From: Peptoniphilus sp. ING2-D1G
GTDB lineage: Bacteria; Bacillota; Clostridia; Tissierellales; Peptoniphilaceae
Direction of reading: 5' to 3'
Assembly: GCA_000952975.1 (NCBI GenBank)
Contig: LM997412.1
Coordinates: 372,001 to 436,000 of the forward strand
DNA length: 64,000 bases
Part shown: in pieces, positions 17,618 to 27,030 of the stretch
Numbering within the stretch: the first letter of the stretch is position 1
Layout of the letters: each line of letters begins with the position of its first letter
Position numbers and translations under genes: made by a program
Notes under the pieces: generated by a model
The model's input: only the letters and a program-made list of their open reading frames with translations
The model's database searches: none
What the model was told of the DNA's origin: nothing

Positions 17618-19372
17618 GTGAAAAATATAGAATTAATCAAGAGAATAATTCCATATTTTAAAAGATATAAACACATTCTCTTAATAGATCTTACTTGTGC
17701 TGCATTTACAACTGCGGCTGAAATGATACTTCCGCTGATACTTAGATATTTAACCAATGTAGGGCTATATAGACCGAATGAACTTACCATGAACCTTGTA
17801 TTAAGACTTGCTTTTTTATTTGCATTTCTCAAGGCCATAGAGCTTATAGCTTCCTATTACATGGCAAATATCGGTCATATGATGGGAGCCAGAATTGAAA
17901 AAGACATGAGAAGAGATATGTACAATCATCTTCAAGGGATGAGTGATTCTTTTTACAATGAAACTAAAATTGGGGTTTTGATGAGCAGGATAACCAACGA
18001 TTTGTTTGATATTACTGAATTTGCCCATCATTGTCCCGAGGAATACTTTATAGGCGGAATAAAAATTGTATTTTCCTTTGCTATTTTAGCTAACATAAAT
18101 ATTAAGATGACCCTATTGATATACATGTTAATACCGCTTATGATATTTTTTGCTTCAAAATACAACAAAAGAATGAGAAGAGCACAAAAGGATCAAAGGG
18201 TCAATATCGGAGAGCTGAATTCTTCAATTGAAGAATCTCTTTTAGGAATAAAGGTCGTAAAAAGTTTTGCAAACGAAGATTTGGAATCTAAAAAGTTCAA
18301 CAAAGAAAATTCAAAGTTTCTGTCCATAAAAAGTGTATTTTATAAGGCAATGGCTGGTTTTACCGTCGTGACAAAATTATTTGACGGTCTGATGTACTTG
18401 TCCATTTTAATCCTTGGTGGATATTTTATGATAAAAGGAGAGGTCGGAGCTGCCGATTTAATAGCCTATGTTATGTATGTGAGTTCGCTCTTGGCAACTG
18501 TCAGAAGAATAGTTGAGTTTACTGAACAATTTCAAAAGGGGATGACGGGGATTGAAAGATTTGCTGAAGTGATGGATATAAAATCTGACATTGTGGACAG
18601 CGAAAATGCTGTAGATCTGGAAGATGTAAAGGGGAAAATAAATTTTATAAATGTCGACTTCAAATATGAAAGTGACAAGGAATATGTCTTGAAGGATTTC
18701 AACCTGACCATTAACCCGGGAGACAACATTGCCATAGTGGGACCATCGGGTGCGGGTAAAACCACCATTTGCAATTTAATACCGAGGTTTTACGATGTGA
18801 ATTCCGGGGAAATAACAGTAGATGATATAAATGTGAAGGACATAAAACTTAAATCTCTAAGGGATCACATAGGCATTATGCAACAGGATGTCTATTTATT
18901 TTCCGGAACTATTTGGGATAACATCAGGTATGGAAGAATAGATGCAACGGAAGATGAAATAAGAGAAGCCGCAAGGCTTGCAGGGGCTGAGGAATTTATA
19001 GAAAACTTGCCTGAAAAGTATGAAACCTATGTTGGAGAAAGGGGAGTTAAATTATCGGGAGGTCAAAAGCAGAGAATTTCCATTGCCAGAGTATTTTTAA
19101 AAAATCCTCCGATTTTAATTTTAGATGAAGCCACATCTGCACTGGATAATAAATCGGAGCAGATAGTTCAGCAGTCTCTTGAAGAATTGGCAAAGGGCAG
19201 AACGACTCTGACCATAGCCCACAGGCTCACGACGGTCCAAAACGCCGACGAGATAATAGTCATGAAAGACAGAAAAATAATTGAAAGAGGCAGTCACGAT
19301 AATTTGATGTCTAAAAAGGGTTACTACTATGATTTATATACTAAGGGAGGACTTCTTTTAACTCCCAATTAA
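17618..19372 (+). CDS. ABC exporter, fused permease-ATPase (MsbA/BmrA-like)
   Basis: Half-transporter of 584 residues expected to act as a dimer. The N-terminal 310 residues contain six membrane helices and coupling-loop segments (GVLMSRITNDLFDI). The ATPase domain (about 335-584) shows Walker A GPSGAGKTT, the Q-loop in IMQQDVYLFSGT, signature LSGGQKQRISIAR, Walker B ILILDEATSALD and the H-loop in IAHRLTTV. All catalytic elements are intact. GTG start with GAGGTG 6 bp before it. It may export lipid or drug; the substrate is unknown. Divergent from murJ. Confidence 0.9.
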   Translation: MKNIELIKRIIPYFKRYKHILLIDLTCAAFTTAAEMILPLILRYLTNVGLYRPNELTMNLVLRLAFLFAFLKAIELIASYYMANIGHMMGARIEKDMRRDMYNHLQGMSDSFYNETKIGVLMSRITNDLFDITEFAHHCPEEYFIGGIKIVFSFAILANINIKMTLLIYMLIPLMIFFASKYNKRMRRAQKDQRVNIGELNSSIEESLLGIKVVKSFANEDLESKKFNKENSKFLSIKSVFYKAMAGFTVVTKLFDGLMYLSILILGGYFMIKGEVGAADLIAYVMYVSSLLATVRRIVEFTEQFQKGMTGIERFAEVMDIKSDIVDSENAVDLEDVKGKINFINVDFKYESDKEYVLKDFNLTINPGDNIAIVGPSGAGKTTICNLIPRFYDVNSGEITVDDINVKDIKLKSLRDHIGIMQQDVYLFSGTIWDNIRYGRIDATEDEIREAARLAGAEEFIENLPEKYETYVGERGVKLSGGQKQRISIARVFLKNPPILILDEATSALDNKSEQIVQQSLEELAKGRTTLTIAHRLTTVQNADEIIVMKDRKIIERGSHDNLMSKKGYYYDLYTKGGLLLTPN

Positions 19373-19375
19373 TAT

Positions 19376-19421
19376 AAAAATCCTTCGGATTTCTGATTAA
19401 AGAAAATCTGAAGGATTTTTT
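19376..19421. terminator. Bidirectional terminator after the ABC exporter
   Basis: AAAAATCCTTC pairs with GAAGGATTTTTT, extended by GATTT/AAATC with one mismatch. It lies between two converging genes. Confidence 0.86.
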
Positions 19422-19429
19422 GTTGAGTA

Positions 19430-20101
19430 TCAATCTTTTTTACCCGTAAGAAGTTCAATTATTTTGATGACTCTTATAGGGGTTTCAAATTCATATTCTC
19501 CGGGGACGAAACTGTAATACAATTTCAAGTCGCTTACTTGTTGGATAAAGGTAGGAGCGGATTGTATTGCGCCCATATCTTCCAATTTTTTTGCCACCGT
19601 TGTGCCTTCGTCCTTTTCTGTTATTTCAATTCCGTACAATTTGGTTTCCGTGCCTGTAAGCTTGAGAATAGTGTCCTTTATCTTCGTTCCTCCGGCTATT
19701 TCATAAGTGCCTGCAACGAATTTTTTCTCAAGTCCCATGTCATAGACCAGTTGCTTGAAGGCTTCCTTGCTGGTCATAAGTTTTTTGTCTAAAAGTATAT
19801 CGGCAATTTCATCAATTGAAGCTTTGCCGGGGATATTTACCGTTATATAATTTTGGTGTATGACCTCAAGGTCTGAATCCTTCTTTACGGTTTCTTCCTT
19901 TCCGAAATTTAGAATTTCATCCTTAGTTCTTTTAATTTCATCCACCAAGGAAAATTTAATTTCGGTGTCTGAAATGCTCTGTAAGTACAGGGTATCGGCT
20001 TTCCACTTTATTATAAGCCCGAGAGCCGCTATTATTAAAAGCACTACTAAGGCTCTGAATATTTTAATGATTAAATCTGCAATAGAGCTAAAAAATTTCA
20101 A
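19430..20101 (-). CDS. Membrane-anchored MltG-like protein lacking the lytic domain
   Basis: A 223-residue protein with one N-terminal membrane helix (about 10-31, FRALVVLLIIAALGLII). The extracytoplasmic part carries two segments like the LysM-like subdomain of the endolytic transglycosylase MltG/YceG: IPGKASIDEIADILLDKKL...FVAGTYEIAGGTKIKDTILKL at about 92-155, and a second, weaker ITEKDEGTTVAKKLEDMGAI at about 163-182. It ends before the catalytic MltG domain, so lytic activity is not expected. It may bind glycan strands or serve as a regulator. Single gene with an extended -10 promoter; the assignment to the MltG fold is by motif only. Confidence 0.65.
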   Translation of the reverse strand: MKFFSSIADLIIKIFRALVVLLIIAALGLIIKWKADTLYLQSISDTEIKFSLVDEIKRTKDEILNFGKEETVKKDSDLEVIHQNYITVNIPGKASIDEIADILLDKKLMTSKEAFKQLVYDMGLEKKFVAGTYEIAGGTKIKDTILKLTGTETKLYGIEITEKDEGTTVAKKLEDMGAIQSAPTFIQQVSDLKLYYSFVPGEYEFETPIRVIKIIELLTGKKD

Positions 20102-20132
20102 TAATAATCCTCATTTCCATAAATATAGAAGT

Positions 20133-20141
20133 ATTATAACA
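20133..20141 (-). promoter_or_regulatory. Extended -10 promoter of the MltG-like gene
   Basis: On the minus strand TGTTATAAT is an extended -10 element, 32 bp before the ATG. No clear -35 hexamer. Confidence 0.45.
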
Positions 20142-20234
20142 TAAGAAGTTGTGTTTTTAAAACTTACAATATTTGGGGATAGTTTTCAAATAAGTATTTT
20201 AGATAGTATAATAAAACAAAGAGAGTTGGTGAAA

Positions 20235-21230
20235 ATGAAAGAATTAATTATAGAAAAAAACGATGCAAATCAGAGATTGGACAGATTTTTAAAAAAATAT
20301 CTGGAAAAAGCTCCCTTATCTGTAATTTATAAAAACATAAGAAAGAAAAATATAAAATTAAACGATCGAAAAGCAACTCCTGAGAGCGTCCTTTCAGAAG
20401 GAGATGTGATTAAACTATATTTAAGTGATGAGACGATTGACAAATTTTTAAGAGATAAGGTGAATTTTAAATCCTCCAAGTTTCCTAAGGTGATTTATGA
20501 AGATGAAAATATCCTGTTGATGGATAAAAGGGCGGGGGTTTTATCCCACAACGACTCGGCGGAATATGTACGCAATATGGTAGATATGATGATAGATTAT
20601 CTGATTGCAAAGGGAGAGTACGATCCAAGAGTTGAGAAGACTTTTAGACCTGCTCTTTGTAACAGGTTGGACAGAAATACATCGGGGATTTTAATAGGAG
20701 CAAAAAATTCCGAATCTCTTCGAATATTAAACGAGCAAATCAGAACGGGAAATATCGAAAAATTGTACTTGACTCTTGTGAAGGGCAATACACCCGAAAA
20801 TTTTGAAGACGAGTCCTACTTGGTAAAGGATTTCGAAAAAAATAAAGTTTTTTCAACAAAGAAAAACACAGCCGGATCAAAGAAATCCAAGACGGTTTTC
20901 AAAAAGCTTAAGAGCAGCGAAGATTTCAGCTTGCTTGAAGTCAATTTAATCACAGGCAGAACTCATCAGATAAGAACGGTTTTAAAAAACAGAGGTTTTA
21001 GTGTAGTCGGAGATGTAAAATACGGAAATAAAAATCTGAATGAAAAATTTTTAAAGAAATACAACTACAAGAGTCAATTTTTGCATAATTACAAGATTAC
21101 TTTCAACATAGAAAAGGAAAAGCTGTCTTATTTAAAGGGCAGGAGTTTTTACAGTGAATTGCCGGAATTGGAAAAAAATATTTTAGAAGATATATTCGGT
21201 TCTGATTTTTCGTGGGGGGGGGAAGGATGA
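20235..21230 (+). CDS. RluA-family pseudouridine synthase
   Basis: Converts uridine to pseudouridine in rRNA (RluC/RluD-like) or tRNA. The 331-residue protein has an N-terminal S4 RNA-binding domain (about 1-60, NQRLDRFLKKYL) and the synthase core, with the catalytic aspartate in CNRLDRNTSG and TGRTHQIRTVL near the end. The frame runs upstream to 20151 without a ribosome-binding site; the ATG at 20235 gives the standard N-terminus MKELIIEKN and follows GTTGGTGAA. It shares an ATGA overlap with addB. The exact target uridine cannot be told. Confidence 0.88.
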   Translation: MKELIIEKNDANQRLDRFLKKYLEKAPLSVIYKNIRKKNIKLNDRKATPESVLSEGDVIKLYLSDETIDKFLRDKVNFKSSKFPKVIYEDENILLMDKRAGVLSHNDSAEYVRNMVDMMIDYLIAKGEYDPRVEKTFRPALCNRLDRNTSGILIGAKNSESLRILNEQIRTGNIEKLYLTLVKGNTPENFEDESYLVKDFEKNKVFSTKKNTAGSKKSKTVFKKLKSSEDFSLLEVNLITGRTHQIRTVLKNRGFSVVGDVKYGNKNLNEKFLKKYNYKSQFLHNYKITFNIEKEKLSYLKGRSFYSELPELEKNILEDIFGSDFSWGGEG

Positions 21231-23917
21231 AAAAAGTTTATAAATCCGGGTTTTGCGGAGATAATAAAGAAATAAAGGAGTATATAGAGAAAAGAATTTC
21301 AGAAGGGTTTGAAGTTTGTTGCATACTTCCTTCCAAAAAGGCGTGCACTCAGTACAGAAAGGAATTTCTGGACAGATGGGGCGGGCTTGCCAAGCTGAAA
21401 TTTTATACCCTTGATTCCTTGAGATACGAAAATATAAATAAAACTTCGGTGGACAACAGTTTTAAGAAATTATTCATAAAGAAGGCTTTGAGAGAAGAGA
21501 ATTATGAATTTTTAAAAGAAAGCTCAATGGCATTGATTATGAGATTTTTGAGGAAGGCAAGAGAGGACTTGGTAGATTCGAAATATCTGCCTGATAATGG
21601 ATTTTTAAAAGAAGTCTACTCTCTTTATGACAATTATTTGCAATTTCTTAAATCCAATAATTTGACCGATTTGCTTGAAAATTTTGAAGTTGCCAAAGAT
21701 GAGAATACTCTTTTTATAGTTGAGGGATTTTTTTCCTTCAAGAAACTGGACTATAGATATATCTTGGACATGGCGGAAAAGCATGATGTTATTGTGAATA
21801 TCCCATATTTTTTGAAAAATCTCACACTGGCGGAAGATTTAGTCGCGAAATTTGAAAATTCAGGCTTTGAAGTGATAAACAATGTCACGGAGGATACCTT
21901 TGAAGGTTTTTGCGAAGATGTGAGTGCAAAAATGTGTAAAGTCAGTTCGGAAGATGAATTTCAAAAAAACAGCAAGCTATTTAAACTTTTAAAGTATGAT
22001 CCTTACCGTACCGATATAGTAAATTTTTCAAAAACGCAGGAGAATTTTTATGAACATTCAAAGATTGAAAATATAGAAATCAACGGAATCTATAAAAGGG
22101 GAGTATTTTTGCCCTTGGTCAAAGAATTTAAAGGGGTGATAAATTATCTTCTAAATCAAAGCAGGGAAAATCTTTTGGACAGGCTTTCACTGGAATACTT
22201 TGAAATTGCAAGTTATCAAGAGTTGGCTCAATATGAAATTCAATCAATGGATTTTAAAAATTATGATGATCTTTATGCCAAAACAAGAACCGAAGTGTTT
22301 TTGGATGAACTGGACACATCTGACTTCTATGAATTGATGTTGGCTTTAAAGGTGAACTTGCCCTCAAGGGGAAGCTTTGAATACTACAGCGACTATCTTC
22401 TTGAAATTTTAAAAAGCTCAAAGGCATGCATTGAAGGATTTTTAGATAAAAATTATAGGGAAGAATATGAAAGAGATATTAAAATCTATTCTGAAATTGA
22501 AAAAATATTGGAATTTTTAAAAAATTACGACAGATTTTTCAATGAGGTAACCTTTAGAGAATATGCAGAAATTTTCTATGATTATATGGACCGAACATCT
22601 CTGGAGAATAAAAACAATTACGCACCTACATTGTTCCAGATAGATGATACTATTTCTCTTAAATTTGAAAATATAATCGTAGACAATTTCGATATGAATT
22701 ATCCTTATTTTGAGAAAGAGGATTTCATATTTAATCAAGATAACAATTGTCGGTTGATGGAGTCGGGCTTTGAGATATTATCAGATGAACAGATTTATGA
22801 CAGGGAATTATTAAAGGTTCTGAAACTCTTCGCTTCATCTAAAAAGATTTATATCTGTGCTGTGGAAAATGAAGAATTGGGGTTATCGGCAATTTTGGAT
22901 TATTTTATGCCCTTAAGAGCTTTAAATCCGGAGGAAATCTCATCAGTTACGGAATTGGCCCTTGACATAATGTATTATTTGGACCTGGGAATCTATGATG
23001 AAAATAAAATGAATCTGTTTGATAATTTCGGAGGCTTTGGGAAATTAAAAAACAGAATAGAGAATGAAAACAAGAGAAAACTTTCTCAAGAAATAAAAAT
23101 AGAAGATTATGCACTAACTGTATTAAGAGATAAATTAAAGCAAAGAAATTTCAGAGTTACAGATTTTGATAAATATTTAAAAAACCCCTATTATTTTCTA
23201 TACGATGAAATATTGGGGATGGGAAATTATTATATTGATGAACAGGGCAGGTACTATATTGAATTAGGTAATTTATATCACAAGGTTCTGGAAATTTATT
23301 TTAAAAATCACAGAAATGAATTCAACAAAGATGCTCTGATTTCAATAGTGGATAATTACATGAAGATACAAGACGAATTTATGGACCATGAAAAACTCTA
23401 CAGAGCCAAACTAAATAACATAGTTGACACTTTATCGGATTTTATAAAGATGGATTTGGAAAACAGAAAGGGATTTACTCCCTATGAATTTGAAAAAAAA
23501 ATATTAGTGGAAATTGATGGGCTTAAAATAACGGGAAGAATTGACAGAATTGATGAATTTGAAGGAATGAAGATAATAATCGACTACAAACGAAAAAATT
23601 CCGATCCGGCTTCTAAAATCAGAAGATTTGAATCCTTTCAAATGCCCATTTACATGGTTAGTCAAAAAAATATAATAGAAGCTCGATACGGGGAAATAGA
23701 AAAAGCCAAATACAATGTGGTGCTGTCGGACAAAGATGTGTTGCCGGCAGAGCGAAATTCCATGACTACGGAGGATTTAGACAGGTTTTTGAATTTATCG
23801 TTAGTTGAAGCCTTTAACATTTATTTTTTAATAATGGGAGGCAACTTCACCACCACCGAAAATATAGATAAGGAGAGCATTTATTACGACATGCTTAGAG
23901 AGGAGATGTATTTATGA
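21227..23917 (+). CDS. addB: ATP-dependent exonuclease subunit AddB (short, cysteine-free C-terminus)
   Basis: Partner of AddA in the recombination nuclease that processes double-strand breaks. 896 residues from the ATG at 21227 (GGGGGGAAGG upstream, ATGA overlap with the preceding gene), shorter than the roughly 1,150 of typical AddB. The N-terminal helicase-like part is degenerate. The C-terminal PD-(D/E)XK nuclease is intact: ITGRIDRIDEF then IIIDYKRKN. The four cysteines that bind an iron-sulfur cluster in characterised AddB proteins are missing: the CP-F position reads NPYYF, and no Cys occurs in the last 280 residues. Identity rests on position next to addA, overall layout and the nuclease motif. 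Confidence 0.82.
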   Translation: MKKVYKSGFCGDNKEIKEYIEKRISEGFEVCCILPSKKACTQYRKEFLDRWGGLAKLKFYTLDSLRYENINKTSVDNSFKKLFIKKALREENYEFLKESSMALIMRFLRKAREDLVDSKYLPDNGFLKEVYSLYDNYLQFLKSNNLTDLLENFEVAKDENTLFIVEGFFSFKKLDYRYILDMAEKHDVIVNIPYFLKNLTLAEDLVAKFENSGFEVINNVTEDTFEGFCEDVSAKMCKVSSEDEFQKNSKLFKLLKYDPYRTDIVNFSKTQENFYEHSKIENIEINGIYKRGVFLPLVKEFKGVINYLLNQSRENLLDRLSLEYFEIASYQELAQYEIQSMDFKNYDDLYAKTRTEVFLDELDTSDFYELMLALKVNLPSRGSFEYYSDYLLEILKSSKACIEGFLDKNYREEYERDIKIYSEIEKILEFLKNYDRFFNEVTFREYAEIFYDYMDRTSLENKNNYAPTLFQIDDTISLKFENIIVDNFDMNYPYFEKEDFIFNQDNNCRLMESGFEILSDEQIYDRELLKVLKLFASSKKIYICAVENEELGLSAILDYFMPLRALNPEEISSVTELALDIMYYLDLGIYDENKMNLFDNFGGFGKLKNRIENENKRKLSQEIKIEDYALTVLRDKLKQRNFRVTDFDKYLKNPYYFLYDEILGMGNYYIDEQGRYYIELGNLYHKVLEIYFKNHRNEFNKDALISIVDNYMKIQDEFMDHEKLYRAKLNNIVDTLSDFIKMDLENRKGFTPYEFEKKILVEIDGLKITGRIDRIDEFEGMKIIIDYKRKNSDPASKIRRFESFQMPIYMVSQKNIIEARYGEIEKAKYNVVLSDKDVLPAERNSMTTEDLDRFLNLSLVEAFNIYFLIMGGNFTTTENIDKESIYYDMLREEMYL

Positions 23918-26900
23918 ACAATTTAAATTTGGTTCAAAGGTACTCATCGGAAGCCCTCAACAAAAACATCTCCCTAAATGCCGGAGCGGGAACGGGCAAG
24001 ACAAGAGTATTAACTACAAGATTTATAAATATATTAAAATCACAAAGATTGACAAGGGGCAGAGAATTGGACCAAGTGCTTGCCATAACCTTCACCAACA
24101 AAGCAACTGCGGAGATGAAACTCAGGATAAAAAAAGAGCTTTATGAAAGCCCCGACAGTGAGTTAAGGAAAATCTCAAAGTATTTCTCAAAGGCGCAGAT
24201 ATTCACAATTCACGGATTTTGTTCGGATTTAATCAGAAGATACAGTCCTCTTGTAGATGTATCTAAGGATTTTGAGGTTGCAGATGCGGATTTTGCAACC
24301 TATCTCTTTGAAAAATCCGTCGATGAAAGCATGGGTGAATTTTTAGATGACGACAGACTTTACGATTATTTGAGAGATACAAAGGAAAACAATATATTCG
24401 GCATAAAGTCTCAAATAGTAAAACTCTATTATTCCATGAGAAATAAATCTTTATCTGTAGGTGAAATAAGGAAGTGGAACGATGAATTTAACACCAATTT
24501 GCAGAAGGGAGATTTCACAAAATTAATCGATCTTTTAGATGAATATGCACTACTTGGACCCGGAAGGAAATTTCCAAAATTTTATAACGGCGAAGAGTTC
24601 TCTCTATTTAGAAAAAATCCCTACTATGATTTGCTGGCAGATATAGAACAAAATTTGGGGGATTCAAAAAAAGAAGAAATAATCTTAAAAAGAGAAGAGA
24701 TAAAGCGAGAAATCAATTATCTGAGGTCAAATTTGGAAATTCACAACAAAAAGTACTATGACTTGGTTTTAGACATAATAACTTCCGCCGTAAAGCGATA
24801 CCGCAGAGCAAAGAGGGATTATAACATTTTGGACTATAACGACTTGGAAGATTTGGCCTATGAAATTTTAAAAAAGGACATAAACACCGAATATAAGTAT
24901 ATTTTGGTAGATGAATTTCAAGATACAAATCCCATGCAGGTAAATATATTGATGAAACTCACCGACAACTTGTCCGACAGAGTAAATCTTTTCGTCGTAG
25001 GGGATCCTAAACAAAGCATTTACGGATTCAGAGGAGGAGATCTGGGAAGTTATAAAAACTTTGTGACGAGAATGAAGGATTATGGCTGTGAAACTTTGGA
25101 AATGCAAGAAAATTACAGATCGCAAAGCACGCTCATAGAGAGCTTCAACTCTATATTCAGAGTGATTTTAAAGGAAGATTACAAAGACATAAACGCAAAT
25201 ATTGAGGGAAAAGAAAAAATAAAGCTTTTAACCTGGCAGAAAAATGAAGACAGGGCTGTTGCAAATTATATTCAAAACCTTGTTGATAGCGGAGTGCGAG
25301 ATAAGGACATCGCCGTTTTATACAGGCGAAAAAATTACATGCAAAACCTTGAAAATGAATTGTTAAAAAGAGGCATAAAAGTAAACAACAGCTCCAAGAG
25401 ATTTACGGAATTAGCAGAGATAAGAGATTTGATGATTCTGATCAAGGCTGTAGAAAACAGCAAAGACATAATCAGCACATTGGTCTTTTTTAAATCTCCC
25501 ATGGTAGGTCTTGATGAAAGCTCTATTTTCTTAATGGCATACAATTACGGAATATTTCAAGAAATAGATGAAAATCTCGGATGCGATCTTGATGACAAAA
25601 ATTATAATCTATTTAGATTGGCGATGGAAACACTTGAATATTTAAGAGGATTGAAAAAAATAAATAACTTGGGCGATTTTTTAACAGAGGCTCTGCTGCG
25701 CCTTAAATATTTTGAAGTTGCAAGGGCGGTTTACGGAGAAGAGTCTAAGTACAATATAAGTAAATTTATTAAAATGGCAACTGATTTTGACAGCGTAAGT
25801 TCACAGTCAAAATACGACTTTTTGACTTATTTGGAAAAAAACGATGAGGACAACAGCTCAAAAGCAGAGGGAGTAAACCTCATGACCATACACAAGTCAA
25901 AGGGTTTGGAGTTTGAACATGTCATTCTGTGTGATTTCAACTTACCCATAAGAGGAAGAGGAAATTTAGAAAAGTTCGCCGTAGATGATATCGGTTTGGG
26001 AATAAAACTTGAAGGCAGAGATGCTAAATATAAAATAATAAACGAAAAAGAAGACAATAAATCAAAGGAAGAGGAATTAAGGGTATTCTATGTAGCCTGT
26101 ACAAGAGCTAAAAAATCCCTGGTTTTTTCCTGTGAAGCTGAATATTCCAATGATAATCTGGAATTGGTGGTCAAAAAGAATTCCTTTCACGAAGTTTTCT
26201 GTGAATCCGGCTTTGGTGATTTTGAAATTTTAAGAGGAGACGAAAATACTTCGGGAGCAAAGAAAATATTCAATATTCCAGATAAAGCGGATTTAAATAA
26301 ATTTAAAACTATAAAAACGCAGATAAACAATCATCTCATAAAAGATGAATATATAGAAAAAAAGGGTATATTAAATTACTATTCAGCTACATCCTTTATA
26401 ACTTACAAAAAGGATCCGAAATTGTTTTATGACAGATATATTTTAGGCAAAAAAGAAGAAGCATATGATGACGGAGACTCATGGGAGCAGATCGTTCCCA
26501 TACCGCCTGATATAAGAGGTATTATCGTTCACAAGTACGCTGAAGTGGAACCTGAAAATCAGATGAAATTTTTGTCTGACCAGTTGCGCAGGTACAACCT
26601 GGAAGAAAAAGACGAAACTATAGATTACCTTATGAAGCAGATTGACACATATGACAGAAATAAAAAGGGAGAAATCTTAGAGCGCGAATATGAATTTTAT
26701 TTTGAAGAAAAGGGAATCTATATCACCGGACAAATAGACCAAGTCAGAAAAGTAAAGGACGAAATTCAAATAGTCGATATAAAAACAGGTTCTTTAAATG
26801 AGGAATTAATAGACTTATACACTCTCCAACTTCAAATCTATACAAGAGCCTATGAAAAAATAAAGGGAGTTAAAGTATCTTCCGCATTTCTTTTTTCTAT

Positions 26901-27030
26901 TGGAGATAAAAAAGAATATAAAGTTGATATCAGACAATCGGAAATAGATAAAACGATGATGGAATTTAAAAATTTTGTTGAGGAAGTGGAGTCTAAAAGG
27001 CGCTTCTGCCACAGAAGAGGTGTAAAATGA
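23914..27030 (+). CDS. addA: ATP-dependent helicase/nuclease subunit AddA
   Basis: UvrD-like 3'-5' helicase and nuclease of 1,038 residues. Helicase motifs: I NAGAGTGKT, Ia FTNKATAEMK, II ILVDEFQDT, III GDPKQSIYGFRGG, IV ENYRSQ, V MTIHKSKGLEF and VI YVACTRAK. The C-terminal RecB-type nuclease has GQIDQV, IVDIKTG and LQLQIYTRAYE, so its active site is complete. ATGA overlaps on both ends tie it to addB and the copper ATPase gene. With AddB it would unwind and resect DNA ends for RecA loading. Confidence 0.94.
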   Translation: MNNLNLVQRYSSEALNKNISLNAGAGTGKTRVLTTRFINILKSQRLTRGRELDQVLAITFTNKATAEMKLRIKKELYESPDSELRKISKYFSKAQIFTIHGFCSDLIRRYSPLVDVSKDFEVADADFATYLFEKSVDESMGEFLDDDRLYDYLRDTKENNIFGIKSQIVKLYYSMRNKSLSVGEIRKWNDEFNTNLQKGDFTKLIDLLDEYALLGPGRKFPKFYNGEEFSLFRKNPYYDLLADIEQNLGDSKKEEIILKREEIKREINYLRSNLEIHNKKYYDLVLDIITSAVKRYRRAKRDYNILDYNDLEDLAYEILKKDINTEYKYILVDEFQDTNPMQVNILMKLTDNLSDRVNLFVVGDPKQSIYGFRGGDLGSYKNFVTRMKDYGCETLEMQENYRSQSTLIESFNSIFRVILKEDYKDINANIEGKEKIKLLTWQKNEDRAVANYIQNLVDSGVRDKDIAVLYRRKNYMQNLENELLKRGIKVNNSSKRFTELAEIRDLMILIKAVENSKDIISTLVFFKSPMVGLDESSIFLMAYNYGIFQEIDENLGCDLDDKNYNLFRLAMETLEYLRGLKKINNLGDFLTEALLRLKYFEVARAVYGEESKYNISKFIKMATDFDSVSSQSKYDFLTYLEKNDEDNSSKAEGVNLMTIHKSKGLEFEHVILCDFNLPIRGRGNLEKFAVDDIGLGIKLEGRDAKYKIINEKEDNKSKEEELRVFYVACTRAKKSLVFSCEAEYSNDNLELVVKKNSFHEVFCESGFGDFEILRGDENTSGAKKIFNIPDKADLNKFKTIKTQINNHLIKDEYIEKKGILNYYSATSFITYKKDPKLFYDRYILGKKEEAYDDGDSWEQIVPIPPDIRGIIVHKYAEVEPENQMKFLSDQLRRYNLEEKDETIDYLMKQIDTYDRNKKGEILEREYEFYFEEKGIYITGQIDQVRKVKDEIQIVDIKTGSLNEELIDLYTLQLQIYTRAYEKIKGVKVSSAFLFSIGDKKEYKVDIRQSEIDKTMMEFKNFVEEVESKRRFCHRRGVK

